From assembly GCF_014803725.1 (NCBI RefSeq), contig NZ_JAAVBE010000007.1, forward strand, positions 45,037-93,533: DNA of 48,497 nucleotides, given 5' to 3'. This document shows, piece by piece, positions 1-8,246 of this stretch. Source of the DNA: Desulfovibrio sp. (GTDB taxonomy: Bacteria; Desulfobacterota; Desulfovibrionia; Desulfovibrionales; Desulfovibrionaceae). A program made the position numbers and the translations under genes. Position 1 is the first letter of the stretch. Each line of letters begins with the position of its first letter. The notes under the pieces were generated by a model. It did not search any database. It had not been told where the DNA came from and saw only the letters and a program-made list of their open reading frames with translations.

Positions 1-665
1 ACGGCCTCCCCGGAAACGAACACGGCCGCGCTGGCACAGGCCGGGCGCCACGGCGGGACGAGCCCGGGATGGAGCGCAAGCGCCGGCTCCGGGGCGGCAT
101 CCTCCCTAGAGGCGGCATCCGCCCCATCTTCGCCGAAGCCCCGCGCGAGACGGCCGAGCCCGCGCGCGCAGCCCGCGGCGAGGGCTGCCAGCTCGGCGAG
201 CCTTTCTTCCTGGAGCCAGAGCCAGAGCAGGAGCTTTTGCGCCTGTTCGGCGGCGATACGGTCAGGCACGGGCGCCGCCTCATGGCGCGGGCTCACATCC
301 TCTTCGGGGCTTTCCGCAAAGGCCGCGAGGTCGGCCATCTCGCCGAGTTCGCGGGCGCGGCGCTCCTCACGCTCCCGGTCGGCGGCGTCCCGGGCGCCTT
401 CAAGGTCGCGCGCGTCCAGCCCGGCAAAGGCCGCGAGCAGGGCTGCGGCCTCGACGCGGCCGAAAGGATAGCCGTCGGGCGCGTGCCAGCCCGCGGGCAC
501 TTCCCCGCCGGGCGGCCGGTGCCCTGGCCACAGCCTGAGCGCCCCCGGCGTCTCGGGCATGTCGGCGGCAGCCTGATCCAGCCCTTCCGGGAGCGGCCCG
601 CGCAACAGGGGCAGCCGGATGCAGAGCGGGGCGGTCATGAAAATTTCTCTCCCGGGGAGGGCCAT
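1..665 (-). CDS. Hypothetical protein, 3' end outside window
   Basis: An open frame runs leftward off the window edge, giving at least 221 residues without a stop. I do not recognise the family. The N-terminal third is rich in Pro, Gly and Ala with a Trp-containing stretch; the middle is strongly charged (RDAADREREERRARELGEM) and probably helical; a Leu/Trp-rich helix (KLLLWLWLQEERLAELAAL) follows. Two starts are possible: ATG at 665 with AAGGA about six bases upstream, or an in-frame ATG at 638 preceded by GGGAGAG. I chose 665 for its better-spaced ribosome site. It is divergent from ilvD, so the 200 bp between them should hold both promoters. No signal peptide is evident, so it is probably cytoplasmic. 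Confidence 0.65.
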   Translation of the reverse strand, partial: MALPGREIFMTAPLCIRLPLLRGPLPEGLDQAAADMPETPGALRLWPGHRPPGGEVPAGWHAPDGYPFGRVEAAALLAAFAGLDARDLEGARDAADREREERRARELGEMADLAAFAESPEEDVSPRHEAAPVPDRIAAEQAQKLLLWLWLQEERLAELAALAAGCARGLGRLARGFGEDGADAASREDAAPEPALALHPGLVPPWRPACASAAVFVSGEA

Positions 666-865
666 AATGATTCCTTCATAAATTCTGCCGGGAGGAGGAC
701 GATACGCGCCCGGGCGCCCGAGCGCAACGGGGAATTTGCCGGGCCCGCCCCACCCCGGCGCCATATTTACGGGCAAGGGATTTTCGCGTACTGTCGGGAC
801 CGAACTCCCATCGCCGGAAGGCGCCCCCCGCCGCCGCCAACGCCGGCGCAGCCAAGGAATATCCG

Positions 866-2548
866 ATGAAGGACGAAGTCAGCAGCCGCATGAAGCGCGG
901 CCTGGAAAAGGCCCCCCACCGTTCCCTGCTCTACGCGCTGGGCTTGACGCGCGAAGAGATGGACCGCCCCTTCGTGGGCATCGTCAACGCCGCGAGCGAG
1001 ATCGTGCCCGGGCACCTGCACCTGGGCGCGCTCGCCGATGCCGTCAAGGCCGGTGTGCGCCTCGCGGGCGGTACGCCCTTGGAATTTCCGGCCATCGCGG
1101 TCTGCGACGGCATCGCCATGAACCATGAGGGCATGCGTTTTTCGCTGCCCTCGCGCGAATTCATCGCCGATTCCATCGAGATCATGGCCCGCGCCCACGC
1201 CTTCGACGCCCTCGTCTTCATCCCCAACTGCGACAAGACCGTGCCCGGCATGCTCATGGCCATGCTGCGCCTCAACCTGCCTTCCATCCTCATTTCCGGC
1301 GGCCCCATGCTGCCCGGCAACATGGGCCCCGGCAAGCGCGGCGACCTCATCACCATGTTCGAGGCCGTGGGCAAGGTGCGCACCGGCGAGCTCGACGAGG
1401 AACGCCTCGAGGTCATGGCCGAGCGCGCCTGCCCGGGCTGCGGCGCCTGCGCGGGCATGTTCACGGCCAATTCCATGAACTGCCTCGCCGAGACCATCGG
1501 CGTGGCTCTGCCCGGCAACGGCACCATCCCGGCGGTGAGCGCGGCGCGCATCCGCCTCGCCAAGACCGCGGGCATGAAGGTCATGGAGCTTTTGCAGAAC
1601 GACATCCGCCCGCGCGACATCGTGACGCCCGACGCCGTGGCCAATGCCGTTGCGGTGGACATGGCCCTCGGCTGTTCCACTAATACCGTGCTCCATCTCC
1701 CGGCCGTCTTCGGCGAGGCCGGGCTCGACATGGGCCTCGAGGTCTTTGACGAGGTGAGCCGCAAGAGCCCCAATCTCTGCAAGCTTTCGCCCGCGGGCAA
1801 GCATTTCATGGTGGATCTCGACAATGCCGGCGGCATCCCGGCGGTCATGAGCGAGCTCGACAAGCTCGGCCTCATCCACGAGAACTGCATGACCGTCACC
1901 GGCAAGACCGTGGGCGAGAACCTGCGCGAGCGCCATGCCCGCATCCTCGACGAGGAGGTCATCCACACCGTGGACAAGGCCTATTCGCGCGAGGGCGGCA
2001 TCGCCATCCTGCGCGGCAACCTGGCGCCGCAGGGGGCCGTGGTCAAGCAGTCGGCCGTGGCGCCCGAGATGATGCGCCGCGAGGTCACGGCGCGGGTGTT
2101 CGACTCCGAGGAGGACGCCATGCACGCCATCCTCGACGGCAAGATCAAGGCCGGCGACGCCGTGGTCATCCGCTACGAGGGCCCGCGCGGCGGCCCGGGC
2201 ATGCGCGAGATGCTTTCGCCCACCGCGGCCATCACCGGCATGGGCCTTGGCAAGGATGTGGCCCTGCTCACGGACGGCCGCTTCTCCGGCGGCACCAACG
2301 GCGCGGCCATCGGCCACATCTCGCCGGAAGCGGCGGACGGCGGCCCCATCGCGCTGGTGCGCGAAGGCGATGTCATCAGCATCGACATCCCGGGCCGCAA
2401 GCTCGAGCTTCTGGTGGACGAGGCGGAGCTTGAGCGCCGCCGCGGGGAGCTCAAACATCCTGAAAAGAAGAGCCCCTACCCGGTGCTCCGGCGCTACGCC
2501 AGGCTCGTGAGCTCCGCGGCCACGGGCGGCCGCTACAAGGAAATCTGA
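866..2548 (+). CDS. ilvD: Dihydroxy-acid dehydratase
   Basis: Dehydrates 2,3-dihydroxy-isovalerate and 2,3-dihydroxy-3-methylvalerate to the 2-oxo acids, the third common step of valine and isoleucine synthesis, in the cytoplasm. The 560-residue length is normal for IlvD. Visible family signatures are NCDKTVPGM near residue 125 and [16 protein letters not shown] near residue 190, which carry the Fe-S cluster cysteines, and the C-terminal [19 protein letters not shown]. The start at 866 is preceded by AAGGAATATCCG, a good ribosome site. The RNB exoribonuclease gene begins 14 bases after the stop, so the two may be co-transcribed. ilvA, also needed for isoleucine, lies about 12 kb downstream and is not in the same operon. 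Confidence 0.97.
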   Translation: MKDEVSSRMKRGLEKAPHRSLLYALGLTREEMDRPFVGIVNAASEIVPGHLHLGALADAVKAGVRLAGGTPLEFPAIAVCDGIAMNHEGMRFSLPSREFIADSIEIMARAHAFDALVFIPNCDKTVPGMLMAMLRLNLPSILISGGPMLPGNMGPGKRGDLITMFEAVGKVRTGELDEERLEVMAERACPGCGACAGMFTANSMNCLAETIGVALPGNGTIPAVSAARIRLAKTAGMKVMELLQNDIRPRDIVTPDAVANAVAVDMALGCSTNTVLHLPAVFGEAGLDMGLEVFDEVSRKSPNLCKLSPAGKHFMVDLDNAGGIPAVMSELDKLGLIHENCMTVTGKTVGENLRERHARILDEEVIHTVDKAYSREGGIAILRGNLAPQGAVVKQSAVAPEMMRREVTARVFDSEEDAMHAILDGKIKAGDAVVIRYEGPRGGPGMREMLSPTAAITGMGLGKDVALLTDGRFSGGTNGAAIGHISPEAADGGPIALVREGDVISIDIPGRKLELLVDEAELERRRGELKHPEKKSPYPVLRRYARLVSSAATGGRYKEI

Positions 2549-2562
2549 GCGCAGGCTGGGCC

Positions 2563-4689
2563 ATGCAGGAGAGCGTGCGCTACCCGGCGCCGGGCTGCAT
2601 AGTGGAGTATCTGGAGGGCAATGCCGTCCAGATAGCCATGGTGATGGAAGAGGCGGGCGGCAAGCTGCGCCTCTTCCTGCCCAATCGCCGCGAGACGCGG
2701 CTCACGTCCGCGCGCGTGCTGCCGTGGCTCGGGCCGCTCCATGAGGGGGTGCCCGGCAAGGACGAGATGGCGCGCCTGCTCGAGGCCCACAAGGCCCGAC
2801 GCGAGCAGCTGGCAGCCGCCGTGCCCGTGGACGAGCTCTGGGAGCTGGCGCAGGGCGAGGTGGAAGCCGCGCCGGCGCGATGGTTCGCCGAGCTCATGGA
2901 GACAGCCCCGGGCCCGGACGAGGTGGCGGCCTACGGCCGCGCGCTCCTCGCCTGCAAGAGCCATTTCCGCTTCCAGCCGCCGGACTTCCAGGTCTATGAC
3001 GCCGAAACGGTGGAGCGGCGGCTTGCCGAGCAGAAGGCCCGGGAGGAGCGCGAAGCCCTCGTGGCCGGGGGCGCCGCCTTTTTGCGCCTGCTCTGGGAGG
3101 TGGCCAGCGGCCGCAAGGCGCTTGCGCCCCAGGGCGGGGGCGCGTACGCCGCCGAGGGCGTGCCGTGGCCCGCGCCGGAAGTGGCCGACCGGCTCAAGGC
3201 CCTTTTGCGGGCGCGCATGATCGACCCGGAGACCCAGGAGGACGACGCCTTGTGGCGCCTGCTCGCCAAGGGCCTCCCCGATGTGCCGCACCTGCCGCTC
3301 CAGTTGCTCATGGCCTGGGGCGAGCTTCCGCCGCACCATGATTTCTGGCTTGACCGCGCGGGCTATGACGCCGGCGACACCTGGTGGCAGCCCTTCGCCC
3401 CAGAGGTGGCGCAGCTCGCGGCCGGCGCGGGCCCGGAGCTCCCCCCCTGCGAGCTCCCCTTTATCAGCATCGACAGCGCCACCACGCGTGACGTGGACGA
3501 CGCCTTCTATGTGGAGGAAAGACCCGGCGGCTGGGACGTGACCGTGGCCCTCGCCTGCCCTGCGGCCTCGTGGCCCTTCGGCTCCGCGCTCGACAAGTCT
3601 GTGCTCCACCGCGCCACGAGCATCTACCTCCCCGAAGGCGACTGCCACATGCTGCCCGAGCGCCTGGGCACGGATGCATGGTCACTCCGGGCCGGGGAGG
3701 AACGGCCGGCCTTTTGCGTGCGCGCGGCCGTGGACAATGACGGCACGGTGGGCGAATGCCGGTTCTTCGCGGCCCGGGCGCGCCTTGCGGCGAACCTTGC
3801 CTATCCCGACGCCCAGGCCGTGCTTGACGGCGCCGCGGAGGCGGACAATCCGGCCGCCCCGCATGCCGCGCAACTGCGCATGGGCCTCGCCCTGGCCCGC
3901 GCCCGGCAGGCCGCGCGCATAGCCGCCGGCGCCGTGGTCATGGAGCGGCCCGAGCCTCAGCTCGCCCTCGAAGGCGAGGGATGGGACACCACGGTGCGCC
4001 TTTTTTGCCCAGAGCCCGCGGCGGACGCGCAGCTGCTCGTGCAGGAGCTCATGATCCTCGCAAGTTCGGCCCTCGCCGAGTGGGGCGCCGTCAACCATGT
4101 GCCCCTGTTGCACCGCACGCAGGACGTGGCCGTGCCGCGCGAATACGCGGGCATCTGGACAGAGCCCGAAGACATGGCCCGCATCCTGCGCGCGCTCATC
4201 CCCTCCACGCTGGAGGTGACGCCACGGCCGCACGCCGCCCTGGCGCTCCCGCGCTACGCGCCCGTGACCTCGCCGCTCAGGCGTTACCCGGATCTGGTCA
4301 ACGAGGCGCAGGCCCTGCACATGCTCGCCACGGGCACGCCCCGCTGGGACGCGGAAGCCCTGGCATCCCTGCTCGACCAGATCTCGCCCGCTCTCGAAGG
4401 AGCCTCGCAGGTGCAGCGCTTCCGCCCGAGATACTGGAAATTGCTCTATTTCCGCCAGCAGGGCGACAAGGTGTGGTGGCCCGGGGTCATCACCGAGGAA
4501 AACGAGGCCTTCGCCACCGTAAACCTGCCGGAACAGGGCCTCATCGTGCGCGGGCGGCGCAAGCTCTTTGACGAACGCGCCGCGCCGGGGATGCGCGTGC
4601 AGGTGCGCCTCGGCAAGGTGCAGCCGCTCTACAACGAGATCCAGATCCTTGAGGTGGCGCCGGCGGACGGGGACATGCCCGTCGCCTGA
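2563..4689 (+). CDS. RNB-domain exoribonuclease (RNase II/R family)
   Basis: Predicted 3'-5' exoribonuclease acting on single-stranded RNA in the cytoplasm. The RNB catalytic core is visible from about residue 290: FISIDSATTRDVDDAFYVE holds the acidic Mg-binding residues, and APVTSPLRRYPDLVN near residue 570 matches the conserved SPxRRYxDL block. The 708-residue length is between bacterial RNase II and RNase R. The N-terminal 280 residues are not a clear cold-shock pair, though the first 60 look like a small beta domain. A short basic region follows the RNB core. The start codon follows ilvD by 14 bases with only a weak ribosome site, which suggests coupling to ilvD. Substrate and exact subfamily are not determined. 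Confidence 0.85.
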   Translation: MQESVRYPAPGCIVEYLEGNAVQIAMVMEEAGGKLRLFLPNRRETRLTSARVLPWLGPLHEGVPGKDEMARLLEAHKARREQLAAAVPVDELWELAQGEVEAAPARWFAELMETAPGPDEVAAYGRALLACKSHFRFQPPDFQVYDAETVERRLAEQKAREEREALVAGGAAFLRLLWEVASGRKALAPQGGGAYAAEGVPWPAPEVADRLKALLRARMIDPETQEDDALWRLLAKGLPDVPHLPLQLLMAWGELPPHHDFWLDRAGYDAGDTWWQPFAPEVAQLAAGAGPELPPCELPFISIDSATTRDVDDAFYVEERPGGWDVTVALACPAASWPFGSALDKSVLHRATSIYLPEGDCHMLPERLGTDAWSLRAGEERPAFCVRAAVDNDGTVGECRFFAARARLAANLAYPDAQAVLDGAAEADNPAAPHAAQLRMGLALARARQAARIAAGAVVMERPEPQLALEGEGWDTTVRLFCPEPAADAQLLVQELMILASSALAEWGAVNHVPLLHRTQDVAVPREYAGIWTEPEDMARILRALIPSTLEVTPRPHAALALPRYAPVTSPLRRYPDLVNEAQALHMLATGTPRWDAEALASLLDQISPALEGASQVQRFRPRYWKLLYFRQQGDKVWWPGVITEENEAFATVNLPEQGLIVRGRRKLFDERAAPGMRVQVRLGKVQPLYNEIQILEVAPADGDMPVA

Positions 4690-4725
4690 GCCGCCAGACC
4701 ATACGCCCCCCTGAAGGAGGACGCC

Positions 4726-5328
4726 ATGCTCGTCAAAGCCTGCTGGATACTGTTCGCCTATGTGCTCGGCTCCGTGCCGTGGGGCGTGGTCATCGCCAAA
4801 ACCTGCTGCGGCATCGACCCGCGCAAGGACGGCAGCCGAAGCACGGGCGCCACCAATGTGTCGCGCCTTTGCGGCTTCGGCTACGGCGTGGCCACGCTGG
4901 CCTGCGACGTGCTCAAGGGCGCGGTGCCGGTGTGGATCGCGCTCAGGTTCATCAGCCCCGCGCCGCACTTCGTGAGCCTCGTGGCCGTAGCCGCGGTGCT
5001 CGGGCATGTATTTTCCTGCTTCATGCGCCTCAAGGGCGGCAAGGCCGTGGCCACGAGCATCGGCGTCTTTTTGCCGCTGGCCTTCTGGCCCCTGCTCGGC
5101 TCCTGCGCGCTGTGCATGCTCGTCATCTGGCGCAGCGGCTTCGTGTCCCTGGGCTCGCTCTCCCTGCTCGCGTCGCTGCCGGTCTTCCTCGCCATTGCGG
5201 GCGCGTGGCAGTGGCTGCCGCTTAGCCTCTGCCTCTGCGTCATCGTGTTCGTCAAGCACAGGGAGAATATCGGCCGCCTGCGCGCCGGCACGGAAAAGCC
5301 CTGGCTCAAGGGCAAGGCCGGGCGCTGA
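4726..5328 (+). CDS. plsY: Glycerol-3-phosphate acyltransferase PlsY
   Basis: Transfers an acyl group from acyl-phosphate to glycerol-3-phosphate to make lysophosphatidic acid, the first step of membrane phospholipid synthesis, at the inner membrane. At 200 residues it has the usual PlsY length and about five hydrophobic segments. The three PlsY motifs are visible: [11 protein letters not shown] near residue 15 and [13 protein letters not shown] near 38, [17 protein letters not shown] near 105, and [18 protein letters not shown] near 175. A near-perfect ribosome site (AAGGAGG) precedes the ATG. It lies 36 bases after the RNB gene and about 95 bases before thrC on the same strand. Confidence 0.96.
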   Translation: MLVKACWILFAYVLGSVPWGVVIAKTCCGIDPRKDGSRSTGATNVSRLCGFGYGVATLACDVLKGAVPVWIALRFISPAPHFVSLVAVAAVLGHVFSCFMRLKGGKAVATSIGVFLPLAFWPLLGSCALCMLVIWRSGFVSLGSLSLLASLPVFLAIAGAWQWLPLSLCLCVIVFVKHRENIGRLRAGTEKPWLKGKAGR

Positions 5329-5423
5329 GGCCCGCGGGGCGATGGGGCTTCCCCGCGCTCGACAAAGGCGCGGCCGCGGGCTACAACTGCCCTGCCGCGC
5401 CACCCGCGCGAGAAGGAGCCCCC

Positions 5424-6878
5424 ATGACCGACACTTTTCCCGCCTGGCGCGGACGCCTCGAATACGTCTGCCTTGACTGCGGCGCCCGCTATCCCGCGGA
5501 CGACCTGCTCTATACCTGCCCCCGCTGCGGCGGGGTTTTCCTGCTGCGGGACCTTGATTTCGACGAGCTGAAAAAACGCCCGGGCGCGGAGTGGCGCGCG
5601 CTTTTCGACGCCCGCGCGGCCACGCGCGTGACGGCCCTGCGCGGCATCTTCCGCTTTTATGAACTCCTCGCGCCCGTGCTCGACGAGGAGGACATCGTGT
5701 ATCTCGGCGAGGGCCAGACCCCCTTGGTGGACGCCGCCCCGCGCTTCCAGAAAGAGGTGGGCTGTAGCTTCGCCTTCAAGAACGACGGCCAGAACCCCAG
5801 CGCCTCCTTCAAGGACCGCGGCATGGCCTGCGCCTTCAGCTATCTGAAATGGCTCTGCCGCCGCCATGACTGGGACGAGGTGCTCACGGTCTGCGCCTCC
5901 ACGGGCGACACCTCGGCCGCGGCCGCGCTCTACGCCGCCTATGTGGGGCTCCCGCTCACCTCGGTGGTCTTGCTCCCGCACGGGCGCGTCACCCCGCAGC
6001 AGCTTTCGCAGCCGCTCGGCAGCGGCGCCATCGTGCTCGAGCTCCCCGGCGTGTTCGACGACTGCATGAAGGTGGTGGAGATCCTTGCGGAGCATTACCG
6101 CGTGGCGCTGCTCAACTCCAAGAACAGCTGGCGCATCCTCGGGCAGGAGAGCTATGCCTGCGAGGTGGCGCAGCGCTGCGGCTGGGATGTGGCCGGCCTC
6201 TGCCTCTTCGTGCCCGTGGGCAATGCCGGCAACATCACGGCCATCATGTCCGGCCTGCTCAAGCTGCGCGAACTCAATATCATCACGAGCCTCCCGCGGA
6301 TCTTCGGCGTCCAGTCCGAACATGCCGACCCGGTGTGGCGCTATTACGCCGCGCCCGAAGCCGAGCGCGTGTGGAAGCCCGTGGACGTGCAGCCCAGCGT
6401 GGCCCAGGCGGCCATGATCGGCAATCCCGTTTCCTTCCCGCGGGTGCGCGCGCTGGCGAAGCGCTACGCCGACTCCTTCGGCGCAGGCGCCGACCGCGCC
6501 TTCCAGGTGGTGCGCGTCACCGAGCAGGAGATCATGGACGCCATGATAGCGGCCAACCGCCACGGCCATATCGCCTGCACCCAAGGCGGCGAATGCCTCG
6601 CGGGCCTGCGCGTGGCGCTGGCCGAAGGGCTGGTGGGGAGGGACGAGCGCGCGGTGCTCGATTCCACGGCGCACAGCCTCAAGTTCGCGGGCTTTCAGGA
6701 CATGTATTTCAACAACGGCTTTCCGCCGGAATACGGCGTCACGCCCGACCCTGCGCTCGCCAACCGGCCCGAGCTTTTGCTTCAGCCCAAGGAGCGCGAG
6801 GGCCGCGACACGTCCAGCTTCGCCCGCCTCGGCGCCGAGGCCGTGGCCAAGCGACTGGGGCTGCGCCCGCGTGACTGA
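5424..6878 (+). CDS. thrC: Threonine synthase
   Basis: Converts O-phosphohomoserine to threonine with pyridoxal phosphate, in the cytoplasm. Lys130 in NPSASFKDRGMACAF is the expected PLP-binding lysine, and the phosphate-binding glycine loop is PVGNAGNITA near residue 268. The N-terminus has two Cys pairs (C16-x2-C19 and C32-x2-C35), a rubredoxin-like zinc ribbon found in one branch of threonine synthases. The 484-residue length fits that branch. The ribosome site is GAAGGAG. ilvA lies about 8 kb downstream, so both the maker and a consumer of threonine are in the window. After the stop comes a 306-bp intergenic region with unusual structure. Confidence 0.93.
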   Translation: MTDTFPAWRGRLEYVCLDCGARYPADDLLYTCPRCGGVFLLRDLDFDELKKRPGAEWRALFDARAATRVTALRGIFRFYELLAPVLDEEDIVYLGEGQTPLVDAAPRFQKEVGCSFAFKNDGQNPSASFKDRGMACAFSYLKWLCRRHDWDEVLTVCASTGDTSAAAALYAAYVGLPLTSVVLLPHGRVTPQQLSQPLGSGAIVLELPGVFDDCMKVVEILAEHYRVALLNSKNSWRILGQESYACEVAQRCGWDVAGLCLFVPVGNAGNITAIMSGLLKLRELNIITSLPRIFGVQSEHADPVWRYYAAPEAERVWKPVDVQPSVAQAAMIGNPVSFPRVRALAKRYADSFGAGADRAFQVVRVTEQEIMDAMIAANRHGHIACTQGGECLAGLRVALAEGLVGRDERAVLDSTAHSLKFAGFQDMYFNNGFPPEYGVTPDPALANRPELLLQPKEREGRDTSSFARLGAEAVAKRLGLRPRD

Positions 6879-6938
6879 TTCCCCGGTTTCTTAGGAGATG
6901 ATAAGCTACCCAGCACTGATGAAAAATATTCCTTAATT

Positions 6939-7093
6939 CCGTCTGGAGCGAAGCGAAAGACGGGTGCTGTTGCCGGAAGAATCCTAAAAAATAAGATTTT
7001 TAGGTTCCGGCAAGGAAGATAAAAATTTCCGAAGGGAGTGTACTTAAGTACTCGACCGAGGAAATTTTTCTCTGACGCCGCCGGAACCTAAAA
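6939..7093 (+). other. Structured AT-rich intergenic element upstream of neuB
   Basis: The thrC-neuB gap (6,879-7,184) has no gene but holds several inverted repeats. CCGTCT at 6,939-6,944 pairs with AGACGG at 6,958-6,963. TTGCCGGAA and CCTAAAAA (6,970-6,990) pair with TTTTTAGG and TTCCGGCAA (6,997-7,013), forming a long two-part hairpin. AAAAATTTCC (7,021-7,030) pairs with GGAAATTTTT (7,060-7,069), and its loop holds the 12-base palindrome GTACTTAAGTAC (7,040-7,051). CCGGAACCTAAAA at 7,081-7,093 is a perfect 13-base complement of 6,998-7,010, so that segment could pair either upstream or downstream. The AT-rich composition contrasts with its neighbours. It may be a leader switch for neuB or a dispersed REP-like repeat; the sequence alone cannot decide. 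Confidence 0.6.
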
Positions 7094-7184
7094 GGCTGTT
7101 TTTGACGGATAATTTCGGCGATACAGATACAGCACAGGCACACCACCAACACGAAAGGATAACAAGAGTTTCGGAGCAAACACC

Positions 7185-8246
7185 ATGACCCTGCAAGAAC
7201 TCTTCGCCGTTCCCGCGCCCGAGACGCGCATCCCCATGCCCTATGTCATCGCCGAGGCCGGCGTGAACCACGAGGGCAAAATGGACATCGCGAAGCGCCT
7301 CATCGACGAGGCCGCCGAGGGCGGCGCCAATGCCATCAAGTTCCAGACCTACAAGGCCGAGACCCTCGCCTCCAGGGACTCCCCCGCCTACTGGGACACG
7401 AGCAAGGAGCCCACGCAGAGCCAGTACGAGCTCTTCAAGCGCCATGACTCCTTCTGGAAAAACGAGTTCGAGGCCCTGAAAAAGCACTGCGACGCGGCCG
7501 GCATCGCCTTCCTCTCCACGCCCTTTGATGTGGAGTCCGCGCGCTTTCTGAACGACCTCATGGACGTGTTCAAGATCTCCTCGTCCGACATCACCAACAA
7601 GCCCTTTATCGAAATCCTCTGCGACTACAAGAAGCCCATCCTGCTCTCCACGGGCGCGGCCCACCTGCACGAGATCGCCGAGGCCGTGGAGTGGATCGAG
7701 GCCAAGGGCAACAAGCTGGCCCTGCTCCACTGCGTGCTCAACTATCCCACGGCGGACGAAAACGCGGCCCTGGGCATGATACCCGCGCTCCGGCGCATTT
7801 TTCCGGGCCACGCCATCGGCTATTCCGACCACACCCTGCCGAAAGACATGCACACGCTGGAGATTGCCACCCTGCTCGGCGCGCGCGTGCTGGAAAAGCA
7901 TTTCAGCCACGACAAGACCCTGCCCGGCAACGACCATTATCACGCCATGGACAAGGACGACCTCAAGCTCTTCTTCCGGCGCATGCGCGCGACCCTCGCC
8001 AGCGTGGGCGAAATTGGCGTCAGGGCGCTCCCGCAGGAGGAGCCGGCGCGCCAGCACGCCCGCCGCTCGCTGGTGACGGCCCGGCCCGTGAAAGCCGGGC
8101 ACCCGCTCACGGGCGCCGACCTCACCTGGAAGCGCCCGGCCCACGGCATTTCGCCGCGCTGCTATGACGAGGTTGTGGGCATGGCCGCGCGGCGCGACCT
8201 TGCGGAAGACACGGTGCTCCAGTGGACGGATCTGGAACGGCCCTGA
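7185..8246 (+). CDS. N-acetylneuraminate synthase-family protein (NeuB-like)
   Basis: Predicted to condense phosphoenolpyruvate with a hexosamine to form a nonulosonic acid (sialic, legionaminic or pseudaminic type), in the cytoplasm. The TIM-barrel NeuB domain begins with YVIAEAGVNHEGKMDIAKRLI near residue 20. Other family blocks are NAIKFQTYKAETL, GIAFLSTPFD, KISSSDITNKPFIE, HCVLNYPT, IGYSDHTL and EKHFSHDKTLPGNDHYHAMD. A C-terminal SAF (antifreeze-like) domain covers about residues 285-350. The 353-residue length is normal. GGAG lies eight bases before the ATG. Its last 25 bases overlap the next gene. No CMP-sugar synthetase (NeuA) is present nearby, so which acid is made cannot be told. 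Confidence 0.88.
   Translation: MTLQELFAVPAPETRIPMPYVIAEAGVNHEGKMDIAKRLIDEAAEGGANAIKFQTYKAETLASRDSPAYWDTSKEPTQSQYELFKRHDSFWKNEFEALKKHCDAAGIAFLSTPFDVESARFLNDLMDVFKISSSDITNKPFIEILCDYKKPILLSTGAAHLHEIAEAVEWIEAKGNKLALLHCVLNYPTADENAALGMIPALRRIFPGHAIGYSDHTLPKDMHTLEIATLLGARVLEKHFSHDKTLPGNDHYHAMDKDDLKLFFRRMRATLASVGEIGVRALPQEEPARQHARRSLVTARPVKAGHPLTGADLTWKRPAHGISPRCYDEVVGMAARRDLAEDTVLQWTDLERP

Noticed and set aside
69..869. 266-codon plus-strand frame at the left edge
   Set aside because: The opposite strand gives a better protein with a ribosome site; this frame is Arg/Pro/Gly-rich and runs into the ilvD start.
767..2458. 563-codon minus-strand frame opposite ilvD
   Set aside because: Low-complexity His/Ala/Gly/Asp translation, antisense to a certain gene.
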